Shown: positions 45,741 through 56,410, numbered from the stretch's first letter. The stretch: DNA of 64,000 nt from Melolontha melolontha (GCA_935421215.2 OW285235.1:137511832-137575831); one strand, 5' to 3'. Program-made: numbers and translations. The notes: generated by a model not told the origin, from the sequence alone.

Positions 45741-46115
45741 TATATAAAACTCAATATTGATAAATGTAAACTATTATCCTTTGGTAGAAGCAGTCGTTCT
45801 TTATCTTTTCTATATGTCATCATTGAAGTGCAGCTTGAATCTACTAATTGCTATAAGGATCTTGGAGTTATTTTTGATCAGACTTTCGTGTTCAATTTAC
45901 GTCTTAACACTACTGTGTCTAAAGCTCTTAGGTTATTGGGTTTTGTTATTAGATCTACTAAAGAATTTAAAAGTATTATATTATATGGTTCCGTCATTTG
46001 GTCTCCGCATAATCTTGTGGATATAAAGAAGCTTGAGGCGGTTCAGCACAAGTTTATTCGCAATTTTTCACGAAATAAATTCTTGCGTGCAGGTGCCTTC
46101 ACAAAACTTTATTGA
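45741..46115 (+). pseudogene. Non-LTR reverse transcriptase C-terminal fragment
   Basis: Open forward frame with no stop. It reads YIKLNIDKCKLLSFGRSS (the LNxxKCxxLxF block after the palm), then YKDLGVIFDQTFVFNLRL (YxYLGVxxD block), STKEFKSIILYGSVIWSP (LxYxxxVWSP block) and HNLVDIKKLEAVQHKFIRN. These are successive blocks of the thumb and connection of a Jockey-clade RT. Residues 1-9 of the open frame come from the adjacent MITE. The palm (motifs A-C) is not present upstream, and the stop after AFTKLY at 46115 follows loss of the normal C-terminus. Confidence 0.82.
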
Positions 46116-46149
46116 CAAAAGATATCAATTTATCTGGATTCGGGTAGCA

Positions 46150-46987
46150 TTTTGTGACTTTCCCTGATATTCGATGAAGAGCATGTGCGAAAATGTGATA
46201 CGCGTCATACTACTGTATTGTAAAGTATTTGTCTTTTCGGGTTCTTAAATAAAACTAACGTTAACATGGACACACACTATATTAATAATAAAAACGAAAA
46301 CAATTTAAAAACTAATTACTAACAATAAGCACATTTATGTATTTATATTTATTTAAGTTCACTTGGCGATGATTCGGTATGGAATGAATCCAAATCCCTT
46401 CCTCGATGGCTTATATATCGGCCGCTGAGCCCCTCCTGTTTTTCTTAGTCTCGGTCTTTCCGTTTCTAGATCTGTCGAGAAGGCGCCAGGGCGTAATACG
46501 TGACGTACTGTTGGATGAGTCATCACATTGCCCCCTTCTTAAAAATGAAGTTTCGTCCCGAAACATGTCATGCTTTGGTTCCCTCAAACGATGGCGAAAT
46601 CGACAGGTAGGGCCTTTCTTACATTGGGAGGTCATATCGAAATAACAGTCCACGGTCTTATCTTGTCTGGATGGACAGGGATATTCAAGCCGGTAACTGC
46701 ATACCAGAATTTCCATGCCGGTATGTTGGAAGATTACTTAAAACATGCTCCTTACAATTCTCCAGTCCAGGCGGTCCAATCCACAACTTAATTTTGGAAC
46801 TGCTAATTTCAAAATATCTTGTTGTAACATTTGGAATGGAATGAATCCAAATCCCTTCCTCGATGGCTTATATATCGGCCGCTGAGCCCCTCCTGTTTTT
46901 CTTAGTCTCGGTCTTTCCGTTCCTAAATCTGTCGAGAAGGTACCAGGGCGTAATACGTGACGTATCGTTGGATGTGTCATCACAGTA
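46150..46987 (-). mobile_element. LTR retrotransposon remnant (gypsy-like), minus strand
   Basis: A 149-bp sequence occurs twice in the same orientation (46838-46986 and 46375-46523), starting on the minus strand TGTGATGAC and containing TACGTCACGTATTACGCCC, a TATATAAG promoter-like box and GGATTTGGATTCATTCCAT. Upstream of the lower copy the minus strand reads AAGAAGGGGGCAA, a polypurine tract placed directly before TGTGATGAC, as expected of a 3' LTR. The lower copy continues with an AAATAAA signal (46350). Between the copies only about 315 bp remain, so nearly all of the internal region is gone. Confidence 0.65.
46411..46716 (-). pseudogene. End of LTR retrotransposon pol frame (fragment)
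   Basis: A 101-codon minus-strand frame that runs through the end of the internal region into the LTR. The part GPTCRFRHRLREPKHDMFRD and ETSFLRRGQCDD spans the polypurine tract and resembles the last residues encoded by insect gypsy elements just before the LTR. A cluster of Cys and His (CKKGPTCRFRH) could be chance. No protease, RT or integrase motifs are left. Confidence 0.4.
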
Positions 46988-47675
46988 TGTTTGTTGTAAG
47001 AGCCGACCAGCCGCTTTTATATTTGCAGCTCCATCTGTTTCAAATAATAACTCTTTTTCTTTCGTTATATCATGCTTTTTGCCGCACAGCGATTTTAAAC
47101 ACGAATTTACGTTACGTAATATAAATTCTGCATTAGTTGTTTCGATTCTCGTAGATTCAATAACATAGAAGTATAGACATTGCCTTTTCGCTGTCCATCA
47201 CATATATACGTAATAGAACTCAAGTAAGTAATACAACTAAAGAATAGATCGGCCTGCTGCAAATTCTTTTAAGTCCCTTTCTGGAATGTACCCCTGGCTG
47301 CCGATCCCTTGTTATCATAAATAAATCCCGAAACAAATCTAGGGAGATGCCAGGAATTTCCTAAAGTAAAATCACGCTTAATGTCTTGCTTTTCTCTAAA
47401 GGCCATTAATTACAAATATTTAATACCTAAAAGTTAGAAAACGTGTCCAAATAATGTATTTATTACAATAGCTCAAGTTTATATAATTTAGTTAACGCAA
47501 TTGCTTGTAAAATATTGTACGTCGATGTTTACTAATATCAAATGTTAAATACGATAATACATATAGGCTAGAACATACTGTATACGTATAAATGAATAGA
47601 TAACGCACAACAAATTCACAACAAAATATCAGTAAGTTTGTGCAGAGTGCAGTTTTAGAATTAGCTAATCGTATT
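46988..47675. other. Sequence without recognised gene
   Basis: No domain was recognised. It may include flanking LTR-element sequence. Confidence 0.35.
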
Positions 47676-47679
47676 GAAA

Positions 47680-48645
47680 ATGGAGTTAACTCGTGAAAAT
47701 GTTCGCACTATGATTTACTATGATTTTTTTTATTGTACCAGTGCATCGAACGTTTGATATCTGTATTTGGTGATGAAGCGCTATCAAAGACAACGGTATA
47801 TCGTTGGTTTCAAGAATATAAATGTGGGTCGTACTTCGCTTCAGAATTAAGCAAGGGAAGGAGGTCCTGCAACATCTGTTGTTGCGGAAGGTATCGATGT
47901 TGTACGTCGATAATAATAATCATTATATAACGTATGATGAGATTCAGTCATGCTTGCATGTTTCTAAGAATTATAAATTCAACTTTGCATACTTATTTAG
48001 CCGTGAGGAAATTTTCTTCTCGTTGAATGCCGCATAATCTTTCCACGACTCAAAAAGACGATTGCGTAAAATGGCGCGAAGCATTGATAAAAAATTCAAT
48101 CACTGATCTTCTAAACATGTCTACGATATCATGACTGAATAGTGGATATATTCTTAAGTACCAGAAACAAAACAGCAATCCACAGTTTTGGGTTTTCAAA
48201 TTAATTTTGGCCAAAAAAGTTGTTCGCTCGCGAAGCACTTCTAAATAAATGATTACGGGTTTCAAAGCAAAATCTGGTCATTGCCACAATTATTCTGGAG
48301 AATCGTCAAACTGTAAATGCGGAATGGTATATAACAGTTTGCTTGCCCGAAGTTATTAATGTATGGCGAAAAGGCAACCTTAAAGGTGCTATCATCCTAC
48401 ATGATAATGCTACTCCCCATGCTACTCATCCAGCCAATAGTCCCGATTTGGTTCCAAGTGTTCTTTTTACGTTTCCAACATTAAAAAAATGCGGGCCCAC
48501 AGTTTTTTTTCAGCCCAGAAGAGACCATCATTGCATTCAAGTGACACATACGCCAACTTTAAAATTGCGTAAATGTTCTAACGATTGGTTTGAACGTATG
48601 AAAAAGTGTATAGAATTTAATGGTGAATATTTCGAAATATTTTGA
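47680..48645 (+). pseudogene. Mariner transposase relic with internal deletions
   Basis: Forward-strand mariner transposase in several frames. MELTRENVRTMIYYDF opens at 47680; CIERLISVFGDEALSKTTV and YRWFQEYKCG (47735-47830) form the helix-turn-helix; AEGIDVV and ITYDEIQSCLHVS follow; then KDDRVKWREALIKN (48055). VPETKQQSTV marks the segment after the first catalytic motif. The open part 48343-48645 reads LPEVINVWRKGNLKGAIIL and HDNATPHATHPANSPDLVPS: the second Asp is intact, but about 17 residues between HDNATPHA and the SPD block are deleted. It ends NDWFERMKKCIEFNGEYF, the usual C-terminus. Non-functional, but once a near full-length copy. Confidence 0.82.
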
Positions 48646-48659
48646 AATCGATTTTACGT

Positions 48660-49496
48660 ATTAAATGTTTTCTTCACAGATTTTCCCGAAGTTTTCCGAC
48701 TATCCCCCGTAATTAGGTAATATTCAAAATCTCGTATTTTCATTGCCCAGAAAATTCAGGGCAATTGCTAATGCAAATAGCGATTCAACAAAATAATATG
48801 ACTGTATTTTTCGTTAATTTGTATTTAAAAAGTACTCTTGATAAAAGCAGTTAATTGTGTCAACTTATATATTAAGATGCAATATTTGAGGTTTTTTCTT
48901 AGACCATGTTGTGATTGTGCATAACAAATAAAATTTGAAAAATTGCCTTTTTTGGTTGTATTAGATTTTGTTGAACATAATTGTCCATAACAGTTATACG
49001 GAGGTTATTTTATTGTATTTGGCTCATGTAAAATCCTTAATGTAGAGAAATTAACTTTCAAATTTAATGCCGCTAGCTGTCCTAGCAGAAACAAAAATTA
49101 TTTAAGTTTATTTTAATGGCTGATGTGCAATTATTTAAACATCTGCATTTAAATACGCCAGATTTTAGTGACTCATGGAAACTGCTTTGCCTGAAAATAA
49201 ATATTTTGGTTAGTGCATAGTAAGTGTTTAAAATTTATTTGAAAATATGTGGCAGAGCGGTATATCTCTATGCAGTTAATTTGTTTCAGAGTATGTCTAT
49301 TAATCTAATGATGTGTTAGTTCGGAACGTAAATAAATGAACGCATAACTAAGAACAATAAAGAACCTTTTGATATATTTAATTTCTCATGGTGTCATGGT
49401 AAAGTAAGACAGATACGTAGGCCTGCAATATAATATGTATATTATTTTAGAGAAATTTTTCTATCTGTAATTTTAATTTTTGCATTAATGCAAAAC

Positions 49497-49499
<3 letters not shown>
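48660..49499. other. AT-rich sequence without recognised gene
   Basis: Nothing recognised. Confidence 0.4.

Positions 49500-49568
<69 letters not shown>
49500..49568. repeat. (TA)n microsatellite
   Basis: Pure TA array of about 70 bp with no recognised element at its borders. Confidence 0.96.
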
Positions 49569-49573
<5 letters not shown>

Positions 49574-50265
49574 ATGATACGTACAGCACGGTTATTCCAG
49601 CTATCTGTAAATGAAAGGGTAAGAATTAACACAAGAGAAACACTCTATTGAATAGCTGCATTTGGTGGACACAACTTGTAAAATTAGTGTCGAAATGTTA
49701 ATAAACTAATATCACGACAACTTTGTATATTTCAGATTAAATTATATTTATTTCAAAATTAACTATTTATATTTTTAATTTTCATTTTTGTCATTCAAGT
49801 CAATTACGCGAAATTATAAAAGATATTTAATTTATTTACATTTGAATTTCATATCGATACTAATTGAACACGCCCCACTTTTCAAATCAGAAAACCCGCG
49901 AACAGGTTATATTTCTATTCAAAATTATAACATAACCTAACATCTAAAAGCAAGTCACATATACCTGCAAATCCATATTTTATATTTATTCTGTCTGTCA
50001 AAATCAATATTATATTTATAAATTGATTAATATAACTAGTTGTAAAAAGTACAAATCAAGATAATTTTTGCTTTCTAATAAGGCTTTGGCAAAAATAAAT
50101 GAAAGTTAGCGTGAGTAGCAGAATTTTTGCACAAAGTTGCCTCGAAAAGAGAGTTCTCCGTTTTTTTAAATTTATTATATACCGAAATATCAGTGATACA
50201 AGTTAAAAATATATCAAATTTTACCAGAATAAAATTAGATACCGGCAAGAAAACCACGAAAGCAT
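49569..50265. other. AT-rich sequence without recognised gene
   Basis: Nothing recognised. Confidence 0.4.
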
Positions 50266-50287
50266 CTTTTGATGTGGAACGCCGACA

Positions 50288-50474
50288 TTGAAGCTACGGA
50301 ACATAATAAACTTTTACGTACCTGCATTATTCTACTGTACCCTGTCCTACATTGATCGATACTTAAAAAAGCATCGGAGCGATCCCAGAATATCTCTCTC
50401 GATCCTGTTTGGCCGAATATCCGCAGTTGCCGGAGTTCTTCTAAACACATTACCGCCTTCCCTACAAAACACAG
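50288..50474 (+). other. Possible exon fragment, transporter-like (uncertain)
   Basis: A less AT-rich stretch with an open forward frame reading ISLSILFGRISAVAGVLLN and ending LQNTG before GTTAAT, which could be a 5' splice site. The pattern SLSxxFGRxxAVxG recalls a transmembrane segment of SV2-type major facilitator transporters. The reverse frame is open as well, and no second exon was found. It could be a stray exon, a processed relic or chance. Confidence 0.22.
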
Positions 50475-50479
50475 GTTAA

Positions 50480-51030
50480 TTTATTTTCTTGTAAAAGCCT
50501 AACATATAACTCTTTATCATCAATTCAAAATTTAATAATTATATCTTGATTTTGCTTTAAAAATATCACTATTTTGATAAATTTAACGGAAAGAATATTA
50601 CCCATTGAGATTTTTGTAGTACTTACCATAACATTGTTAACTTATTTATATTACAACAAACTTTGCTTAATTATATCAACTAGTAAACATAACCATAATT
50701 TCACACATATGTTATTATATTCATAAGTTCATAATTCCTTATTTTGCCGTTAGCTAAGTTACATATTATAGTGTATAGATATCTTGCGTTGAATAAATAT
50801 TTTATACTTATTATTTTAAAGAAGTTCTTTTATGTATACATGCGTAGATAAAAATATCTCATTGATATTATTAATATATTATTTATCAGTTTTATAGGAG
50901 TATAATATTACCTGCGATGATCCAGAGAAAGAGTCTAATTAATTAAGTATCTTAGTCATGCTCTAACGACATCTATTTGTAATTGAAGATACTGCGTACT
51001 ATCGGCTGGTAGACCAATACCATTTGTTCA
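50480..51030. other. AT-rich sequence without recognised gene
   Basis: Nothing recognised; the right part may be LTR sequence belonging to the primer-binding site that follows. Confidence 0.35.
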
Positions 51031-51035
51031 AGTAA

Positions 51036-51185
51036 AGGCGCCCAACATAATCTATCAGTACGATTTATACAATATTACACATTTTATTCACATATAATTA
51101 TTACATAGCTCATCAGCATCTTTTCATTAGACGCCCGAACGTGGGGCGAAACATTTCATTTGGCGCCCAACGTGGGGCCAAATGT
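51036..51185 (+). promoter_or_regulatory. LTR-retrotransposon primer-binding sites (tRNA-Lys type), repeated
   Basis: TGGCGCCCAACGTGGGGC at 51161-51178 is complementary to the 3' end of insect tRNA-Lys(CUU) and is a known LTR-retroelement primer-binding site. A decayed second copy (ACGCCCGAACGTGGGGCG) lies at 51131, and a third partial one (AGGCGCCCAAC) at 51037. The site at 51159 also forms a hairpin with its flanks (TTTGGC and GCCAAA). Neither gag nor pol was recognised downstream; LTR sequence would lie to the left. Confidence 0.6.
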
Positions 51186-51189
51186 AATG

Positions 51190-51400
51190 TTCATGTACTT
51201 ATTATATGAAGTATGTCATAGTAAGATTCAATTTAAAGTATTTGGTAAAACCGATATAATAATTAAATCTAAATTTATGTATTCAAATTATAAATATCTT
51301 GAGATTAGCCAAAATGAATAATTACAACTTGACACAACCTCTTATCACTCCTGGAATTGATTTCAAATGAAATAATGTAATTTTTTGAACCAATATTACT
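51190..51400. other. AT-rich spacer
   Basis: Nothing recognised. Confidence 0.35.
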
Positions 51401-51404
51401 TTAT

Positions 51405-51560
51405 TCTTTAGCCATGACAACTACAGATACATAAATATGACATTAATATACTGTTATTTATATTTTAAATTTCTTTGAAAAAGGCATTATGTGCATTGTT
51501 TTAAATATATACATATTAAAGTAAAGCAGACCTTAAATCGCCGACTAATTGAATCTACTA
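51405..51560 (+). repeat. PLE family alpha terminal repeat, solo
   Basis: Contains GCCATGACAACTACAGATAC, TTTGAAAAAGGCATTATG, TTAAAGTAAAGCAGACC and TTAAATCGCCGACTAATTG, the family-alpha end in plus orientation. The GAAAC part of the ribozyme-like motif is deleted (GTGCATTGTTTT follows directly). No coding part remains. Confidence 0.7.
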
Positions 51561-51597
51561 TAACATACAAAGGTTAAGAAATAATTATCTTTATATA

Positions 51598-53200
51598 CGA
51601 GGTGTCCCGTATCGTTATTTAAAAACTGATTTTATTTAAAAAAGTTCAATTAATAATATTTTCGAAATGTCCACCTCCTTGTTGAATGCAGGCTTGTGCC
51701 CGCAAGCCAACAGAAGATGTACTTACCCGAATTTCAAACTTGCTTTGTCGGATTTGCTCGGCAGCCAGGTGAATACCATCCAACAAGTCTTCTCTTGTGT
51801 TCGAAACTTGCGCGTAGACTCAATTTTTCATGCACCCCCATAAATAAACGTCAAGGGGATTAAGATCGGGTGATCAGGGTGGCCATGTAACAGGACCATC
51901 TCGACCAATCCATCTTGAGTAATTGACGTTAACCCAATTTCGGACAGCAATTGCGAAATGTGGTGGTGCCCCATCTATGTGAAACCACATGTCTCGTCGA
52001 ACATTCAGTGGGCATCCTTAAAAGACCTGGCAGTTCGTCAATAAGACATTGAGGGTAATTGTCCGCATTTAACCTCACAGGAAGAACGACATGACCAATC
52101 AACAAGTTATCGATTTGGACCGCCCAAACGTTAATAGAAAATTCATGTTGAAATTTAGATGGGCATATAGCTTTGGGATTTTCTGATGACCACCTGTGCA
52201 GGTTTCTCAGATTTGTAACACCACTTTTAGTGAACGTAGATTCATCTGTTCAGAGGACTGTTATGCAGAAATTAAAATGAAGCCGTGACTGTCTTAATAT
52301 CCAGGTAGAGTAAGCTAGGCGAGCACAGTGGTCTGCCTCAAGCAAACCGTGTCCCCTGCGATAATGATATGGACATAAGCCCTCACTTTTAAAATTCGCT
52401 AAACTGTCGTTCGTGGCACTCCTAGTTGTCTAGCGATTCGACGTACACTGAGAGTTGGATCCTTTGTAACAATAGCTACTGCTTCTTCCTCTAAGTCTGC
52501 TGGCAAATTTACTCCTCGGTCGAAAAGATAATCACGCATTCCGCATTCTCGAAATTGTTTGTGTACTTCCAGAAACGTTCTGTAATGAGGAATGCGCCTA
52601 TCGGGAAACCGATGTCGGTATTCAATAACTGCTTGACGTGCACTGCCGTTACAGTAGCCGTGCACAAAATGTATGTCGGCATACTCTTGAGAAGAAAATC
52701 GGTAAGGCATTTTGAATATATAAAACGTGTCCACCCACTAATAAGCTGTTGTATAAATTAAAACGTAATGTGATCCTTTTTTTAAAAATGCAACGTTAAC
52801 AGTCATCTGAACATTTGTTTATTGTATAATATTCATGGTTCAGCACTTACGAAATAAGTAAGAACCTTCTTTATCATAAATTAATTTCCAGTACTCTTTT
52901 TTGTAGATCTCCAAGAAATTACTGTATGCACTACGGCATGTGTTTATTTATTTTAGGATAACATTTTATTATGGGACGTTACCACTCACAGGTCTGTTAT
53001 TGAATCGTATAACTTTTTTAAAATAAAATCAGTTTTTATTGATTTTAGGATTACATTTTTTTTCATGATCTGACAATCACATTTATAGATCTGTAACTTT
53101 GAAACAAATAAAAATGAATATACAAGTTTTGCGTTTTTGTTACTTGAAATGAAGTCTACTTTACACTCCTGAAATTTGAACATAACGGTACAGGACATCT

Positions 53201-53202
<2 letters not shown>
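51598..53202 (-). mobile_element. Tc1/mariner (DUF4817-type) element, nearly full length
   Basis: Flanked by TA at 51596-51597 and 53203-53204. Tips are CGAGGTGTCCCGTATCGTTA at the left and (complement) CAAGATGTCCTGTACCGTTA at the right. An inner match AAAACTGATTTTATTT lies near the left tip but about 160 bp inside the right end, so the right arm carries an insertion. One broken transposase gene lies between on the minus strand. The right end abuts a (TA)n array. Confidence 0.78.
51640..52710 (-). pseudogene. DD40D-spaced mariner transposase, broken
   Basis: Start chosen at MPYRFSSQEYADIHFVHG (52710), the typical beginning of DUF4817 helix-turn-helix domains. Then RHRFPDRRIPHYRTFLEVH, and LSVRRIARQLGVPRTTV (to 52399). 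Beyond a frameshift: LYAHLNFNMNFLLTFGRS (about 52160-52110), DMWFHIDGAPPHFAIAVRN (51985-51930) with the second catalytic Asp, SRWIGRDGPVTWPP, a stop, and SPDLNPLDVYLWGCMKN (51880-51830) with the third Asp 40 residues from the second. The C-terminus ends QACIQQGGGHFENII near 51660. The first Asp block is not readable. Several stops and shifts; inactive. Confidence 0.82.

Positions 53203-53248
<46 letters not shown>
53203..53248. repeat. (TA)n microsatellite
   Basis: TA array continuing the target site of the mariner element. Confidence 0.95.
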
Positions 53249-53251
<3 letters not shown>

Positions 53252-53373
53252 GCAAATTATAACATATTTTAACAAGTTAAAACATATATATATATATTAA
53301 CAAATTATTATAAAAACACACTTGGCTATTTCACAATTTTTTATTAGATCTATGTCTAACATATGTTTCGGCT

Positions 53374-53400
53374 GTTATTCCATTGTCAAAGAGTATCTTA
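53374..53400 (-). ncRNA. Hammerhead-like PLE terminal motif (degenerate)
   Basis: On the minus strand TTTGACAATGG, then CAGCCGAAACATATG; the mirror copy is at 56114-56144. The core differs from CUGANGA in two places. Confidence 0.4.
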
Positions 53401-53451
53401 AAACTAACTTACAATACGTGTCCTTTTAACTTTTATACCTATATTTTAGTG

Positions 53452-55353
53452 CTAGGGTGCTGGTTGGGACATATTTACAATCACGTCTATTATGGGAGTG
53501 TTAACAAATTCTAACTGTGTATTCGTAATTATTCTATTTTGTTTTTGTGATTTTTTTATTTCTAGTATTTCTAATAAATCTAGTCTTCTACTTTTTATTA
53601 CGTTATGTAACACGGTGGAGCTATTCATATCGGGCAAATGGTTTTGTTCGATACAGTGTGTCGAAAAACCTGTGTTTTTATTACTATACTTTATATCTCT
53701 TACGTGTTCGGATATGCGTTTTTTAATGGATCTTCCACTTTGCCCTATATATATAGCTTCACAGTCATTACATTTTATTGTGTATACTCCTGATTTTTCT
53801 ATATTTTCTATTTTATCTTTGTTATTATTTAACATTGTACCTAATTTTGTTTTATTGCTACATATAATTTGAATATCTAATTTTCTTAATATTTTGTTTA
53901 CTTTGTCTGTGATTTGGGGGATATATGTAATTGCGTGCCAAATGGGTTTATTTTCTTTTATTTCCGGATATAAGAATTTTTTCTGAATATTCTTTTGTTC
54001 TTTTCGATTTAATATTTTGTCTACTATGTTGGGATTGTATCCATTATTTTCTGCTATTTTTTTAATATATATTATTTCTTCTTTAAAAGCCTCAGTATTC
54101 AATGGTATGTGAGTTGCTCTATGTATATAACTGTGGAATGTTGACATTTTTATTTTAGTATCTTGTTTCGCTTCCGCATGTATTATATTATCTGCAAATG
54201 TTGGTTTTCTGTAAATTTTATATGCTAGATTGTTATTGTTTCTGTATATGGTAATATCTAAAAAATTTAATTAGTTATTTTCTTCTTTGTCTATTGTGAA
54301 TTGTATTTTGGGGTTTAATGAGTTTAATAATTTCAAGAATTCTGTTAGTTGTCTGTCTGTACCTATCCAGATGCAAATTATATCATCGACATACCTGGCC
54401 CAGAAAAGGATTTGTTTGATTAAGTTGCTATTTCTGTTAAATAGACCTATTTCGAAGTTATGCATATAAATGTTAGCCAATATTGGGCTGAGAGGATTTC
54501 CCATAGGTAATCCTTCTACTTGTGAATATATATCATTATTAAATTTGAAGTAATTTTGATCTAGGATTAACTTTAATATCTCTTTTAATTGTGTTTTCTC
54601 TATGTTGTCTGAAATATTATCATTAATTTGGTTTTCTATTATGTCTTTTATCTCTTGAATTGGTATTGAAGTGAACAGGCTTTTAATATCGAAGGATACT
54701 AATTTCGCGTTATTTGGTAAAGTGATTTCTTTTAATTTATTGGTTAATTCAATAGTGTTTTTTATTGCATAATCGGATTTGAACTTTATTTTTTCCGGTA
54801 ATGTTTTACTTAAATATTTACATAGTTTATATGAGGGTGCATTTACATATGATACTACTGGTCTCATTGGGGTGTTATTTTTATGTAATTTCGGTTGGCC
54901 ATATAACCTTGGGATACTCGGGTTCATTACTGTTAAGTTTTTGTTTTTTAGATTACTGTTATTATTTAATAGCTGTTTTATTTTGGTTTGGTATTTATTA
55001 GTGGGGTCGTTTTTTAATTTTTTGAATTCATTTGTGTTGAGTAATTCATAAATTTTATCATTGTATTTAGGTCTTTCTAATATCGTAACTGTATTTCCTT
55101 TATCTGCTTTTGTAATTACTAGGTTGTTATCATTTAATTTCTTTTTTATAGTTTTTATGTTGAGGTTTTCATCTATGTTTTTATTGTTCATTTCTAATTT
55201 TTTATATTCTGTTACTATTATTTTCTTTATTTTTTCTTTTTCTAAGTTATGTCCTTCTATTGGTTTTAAAGCTAATTCTAAATCTACTGCTAAGTTATTA
55301 ATATCATTTTTATTATTAATATCTGGGTTGTATTTCAAACCTTTTTCAATAAT
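53452..55353 (-). pseudogene. Penelope polyprotein: RT plus GIY-YIG, one stop codon
   Basis: Retrotransposition protein combining a reverse transcriptase with a GIY-YIG endonuclease. The frame runs from about 55353 (IIEKGLKYNPDIN) to 53452 without shift, broken only by a TAA at 54271-54273. Motifs: ITKADKGNTVTIL, PRLYGQPKLHKNNTPMRPV, motif A LVSFDIKSLFTSIP, motif B VEGLPMGNPLSPILANIYM, motif C ARYVDDIICIW (YVDD at 54393-54382), then FLDITIYRN and KPTFADNIIHAE. After the linker (THIPLNTEAFKEEI) the nuclease core is SGVYTIKCNDCEAIYIGQSGR (residues 119-139 of the 53452-54147 part). About 634 codons remain; full PLEs are longer, so the N-terminus is lost at the head-to-head junction near 55357. 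Confidence 0.92.
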
Positions 55354-55369
55354 TTAGTTTCTGACTTTC

Positions 55370-56053
55370 CACAGTTATATACATAGAGCAACTCACATAC
55401 CATTGAATACTGAGGCTTTTAAAGAAGAAATAATATATATTAAAAAAATAGCAGAAAATAATGGATACAATCCCAACATAGTAGACAAAATATTAAATCG
55501 AAAAGAACAAAAGAATATTCAGAAAAAATTCTTATATCCGGAAATAAAAGAAAATAAACCCATTTGGCACGCAATTACATATATCCCCCAAATCACAGAC
55601 AAAGTAAACAAAATATTAAGAAAATTAGATATTCAAATTATATGTAGCAATAAAACAAAATTAGGTACAATGTTAAATAATAACAAAGATAAAATAGAAA
55701 ATATAGAAAAATCAGGAGTATACACAATAAAATGTAATGACTGTGAAGCTATATATATAGGGCAAAGTGGAAGATCCATTAAAAAACGCATATCCGAACA
55801 CGTAAGAGATATAAAGTATAGTAATAAAAACACAGGTTTTTCGACACACTGTATCGAACAAAACCATTTGCCCGATATGAATAGCTCCACCGTGTTACAT
55901 AACGTAATAAAAAGTAGAAGACTAGATTTATTAGAAATACTAGAAATTAAAAAATCACAAAAACAAAATAGAATAATTACGAATACACAGTTAGAATTTG
56001 TTAACACTCCCATAATAGACGTGATTGTAAATATGTCCCAACCAGCACCCTAG
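55370..56053 (+). pseudogene. Penelope GIY-YIG part, inverted near-identical copy
   Basis: Plus-strand frame open from the junction to 56053. Its 215 residues from NTEAFKEEIIYIKK to MSQPAP are identical to the minus-strand partner. It includes HAITYIPQITDKVNKILRK, SGVYTIKCNDCEAIYIGQSGR, KKRISEHVRDIKY and the C-terminal LDLLEILEIKKSQKQN. All visible nuclease motifs are intact, but the copy has no reverse transcriptase and no start of its own, so it is a fragment. The identity implies that both copies arose in one recent event. Confidence 0.9.
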
Positions 56054-56113
56054 CACTAAAATATAGGTATAAAAGTTAAAAGGACACGTATTGTAAGTTA
56101 GTTTTAAGATACT

Positions 56114-56144
56114 CTTTGACAATGGCATAACAGCCGAAACATAT
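56114..56144 (+). ncRNA. Hammerhead-like PLE terminal motif (degenerate)
   Basis: TTTGACAATGGCATAACAGCC followed by GAAACATATG, with a short stem GGC and GCC. Mirror image of 53374-53400. Confidence 0.4.
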
Positions 56145-56252
56145 GTTAGACATAGATCTAATAAAAAATTGTGAAATAGCCAAGTGTGTTTTTATAATAA
56201 TTTGTTAATTACAAAATGTTTCACCAAGAAGTGTCTGCTACATCAATTAATG

Positions 56253-56256
<4 letters not shown>

Positions 56257-56297
<41 letters not shown>
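56257..56297. repeat. (TA)n microsatellite
   Basis: TA array separating the two Penelope inverted pairs. Confidence 0.95.
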
Positions 56298-56301
<4 letters not shown>

Positions 56302-56359
56302 TTAACTGGATTCCGGGTTTTCTTCCGCGTTTCCACTCTTTGGTCTTCGTAAAGACCGG

Positions 56360-56410
56360 TGCTGGTTTCTGGACGACGTTTCGGTAAAATCACATTTGCA
56401 ATCTTCAGGT
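56360..56410 (-). ncRNA. Hammerhead-like PLE terminal motif
   Basis: On the minus strand CTGAAGATTGCAAATGTG, then TTTACCGAAACGTCGTCC. CTGAAGA fits the CUGANGA core and GAAAC follows. The plus-strand mirror at 59441-59472 has a better stem (GGC and GTC). Confidence 0.5.

Larger units (their letters stand above)
53298..56208. mobile_element. Penelope element in inverted-pair (hairpin) form
   Basis: Two arms of about 841 bp, 53298-54138 and 55367-56208, are reverse complements with one clear difference found by eye (near 53550 against 55970). The 1.23-kb loop between them (54139-55366) holds most of the reverse transcriptase. Each arm holds the GIY-YIG part and a 3' terminal repeat pointing outward. 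So one 5'-truncated PLE on the minus strand is joined head to head to a shorter copy of itself on the plus strand. Outer flanks are (TA)n and TAACAAATTATTA. Confidence 0.9.

Noticed and set aside
53492..53872. 126-codon frame antisense to the Penelope nuclease, also open in the other arm (55633-56013)
   Set aside because: It is the shadow of a real coding frame. Its conservation follows from the identity of the arms and its content is low-complexity.
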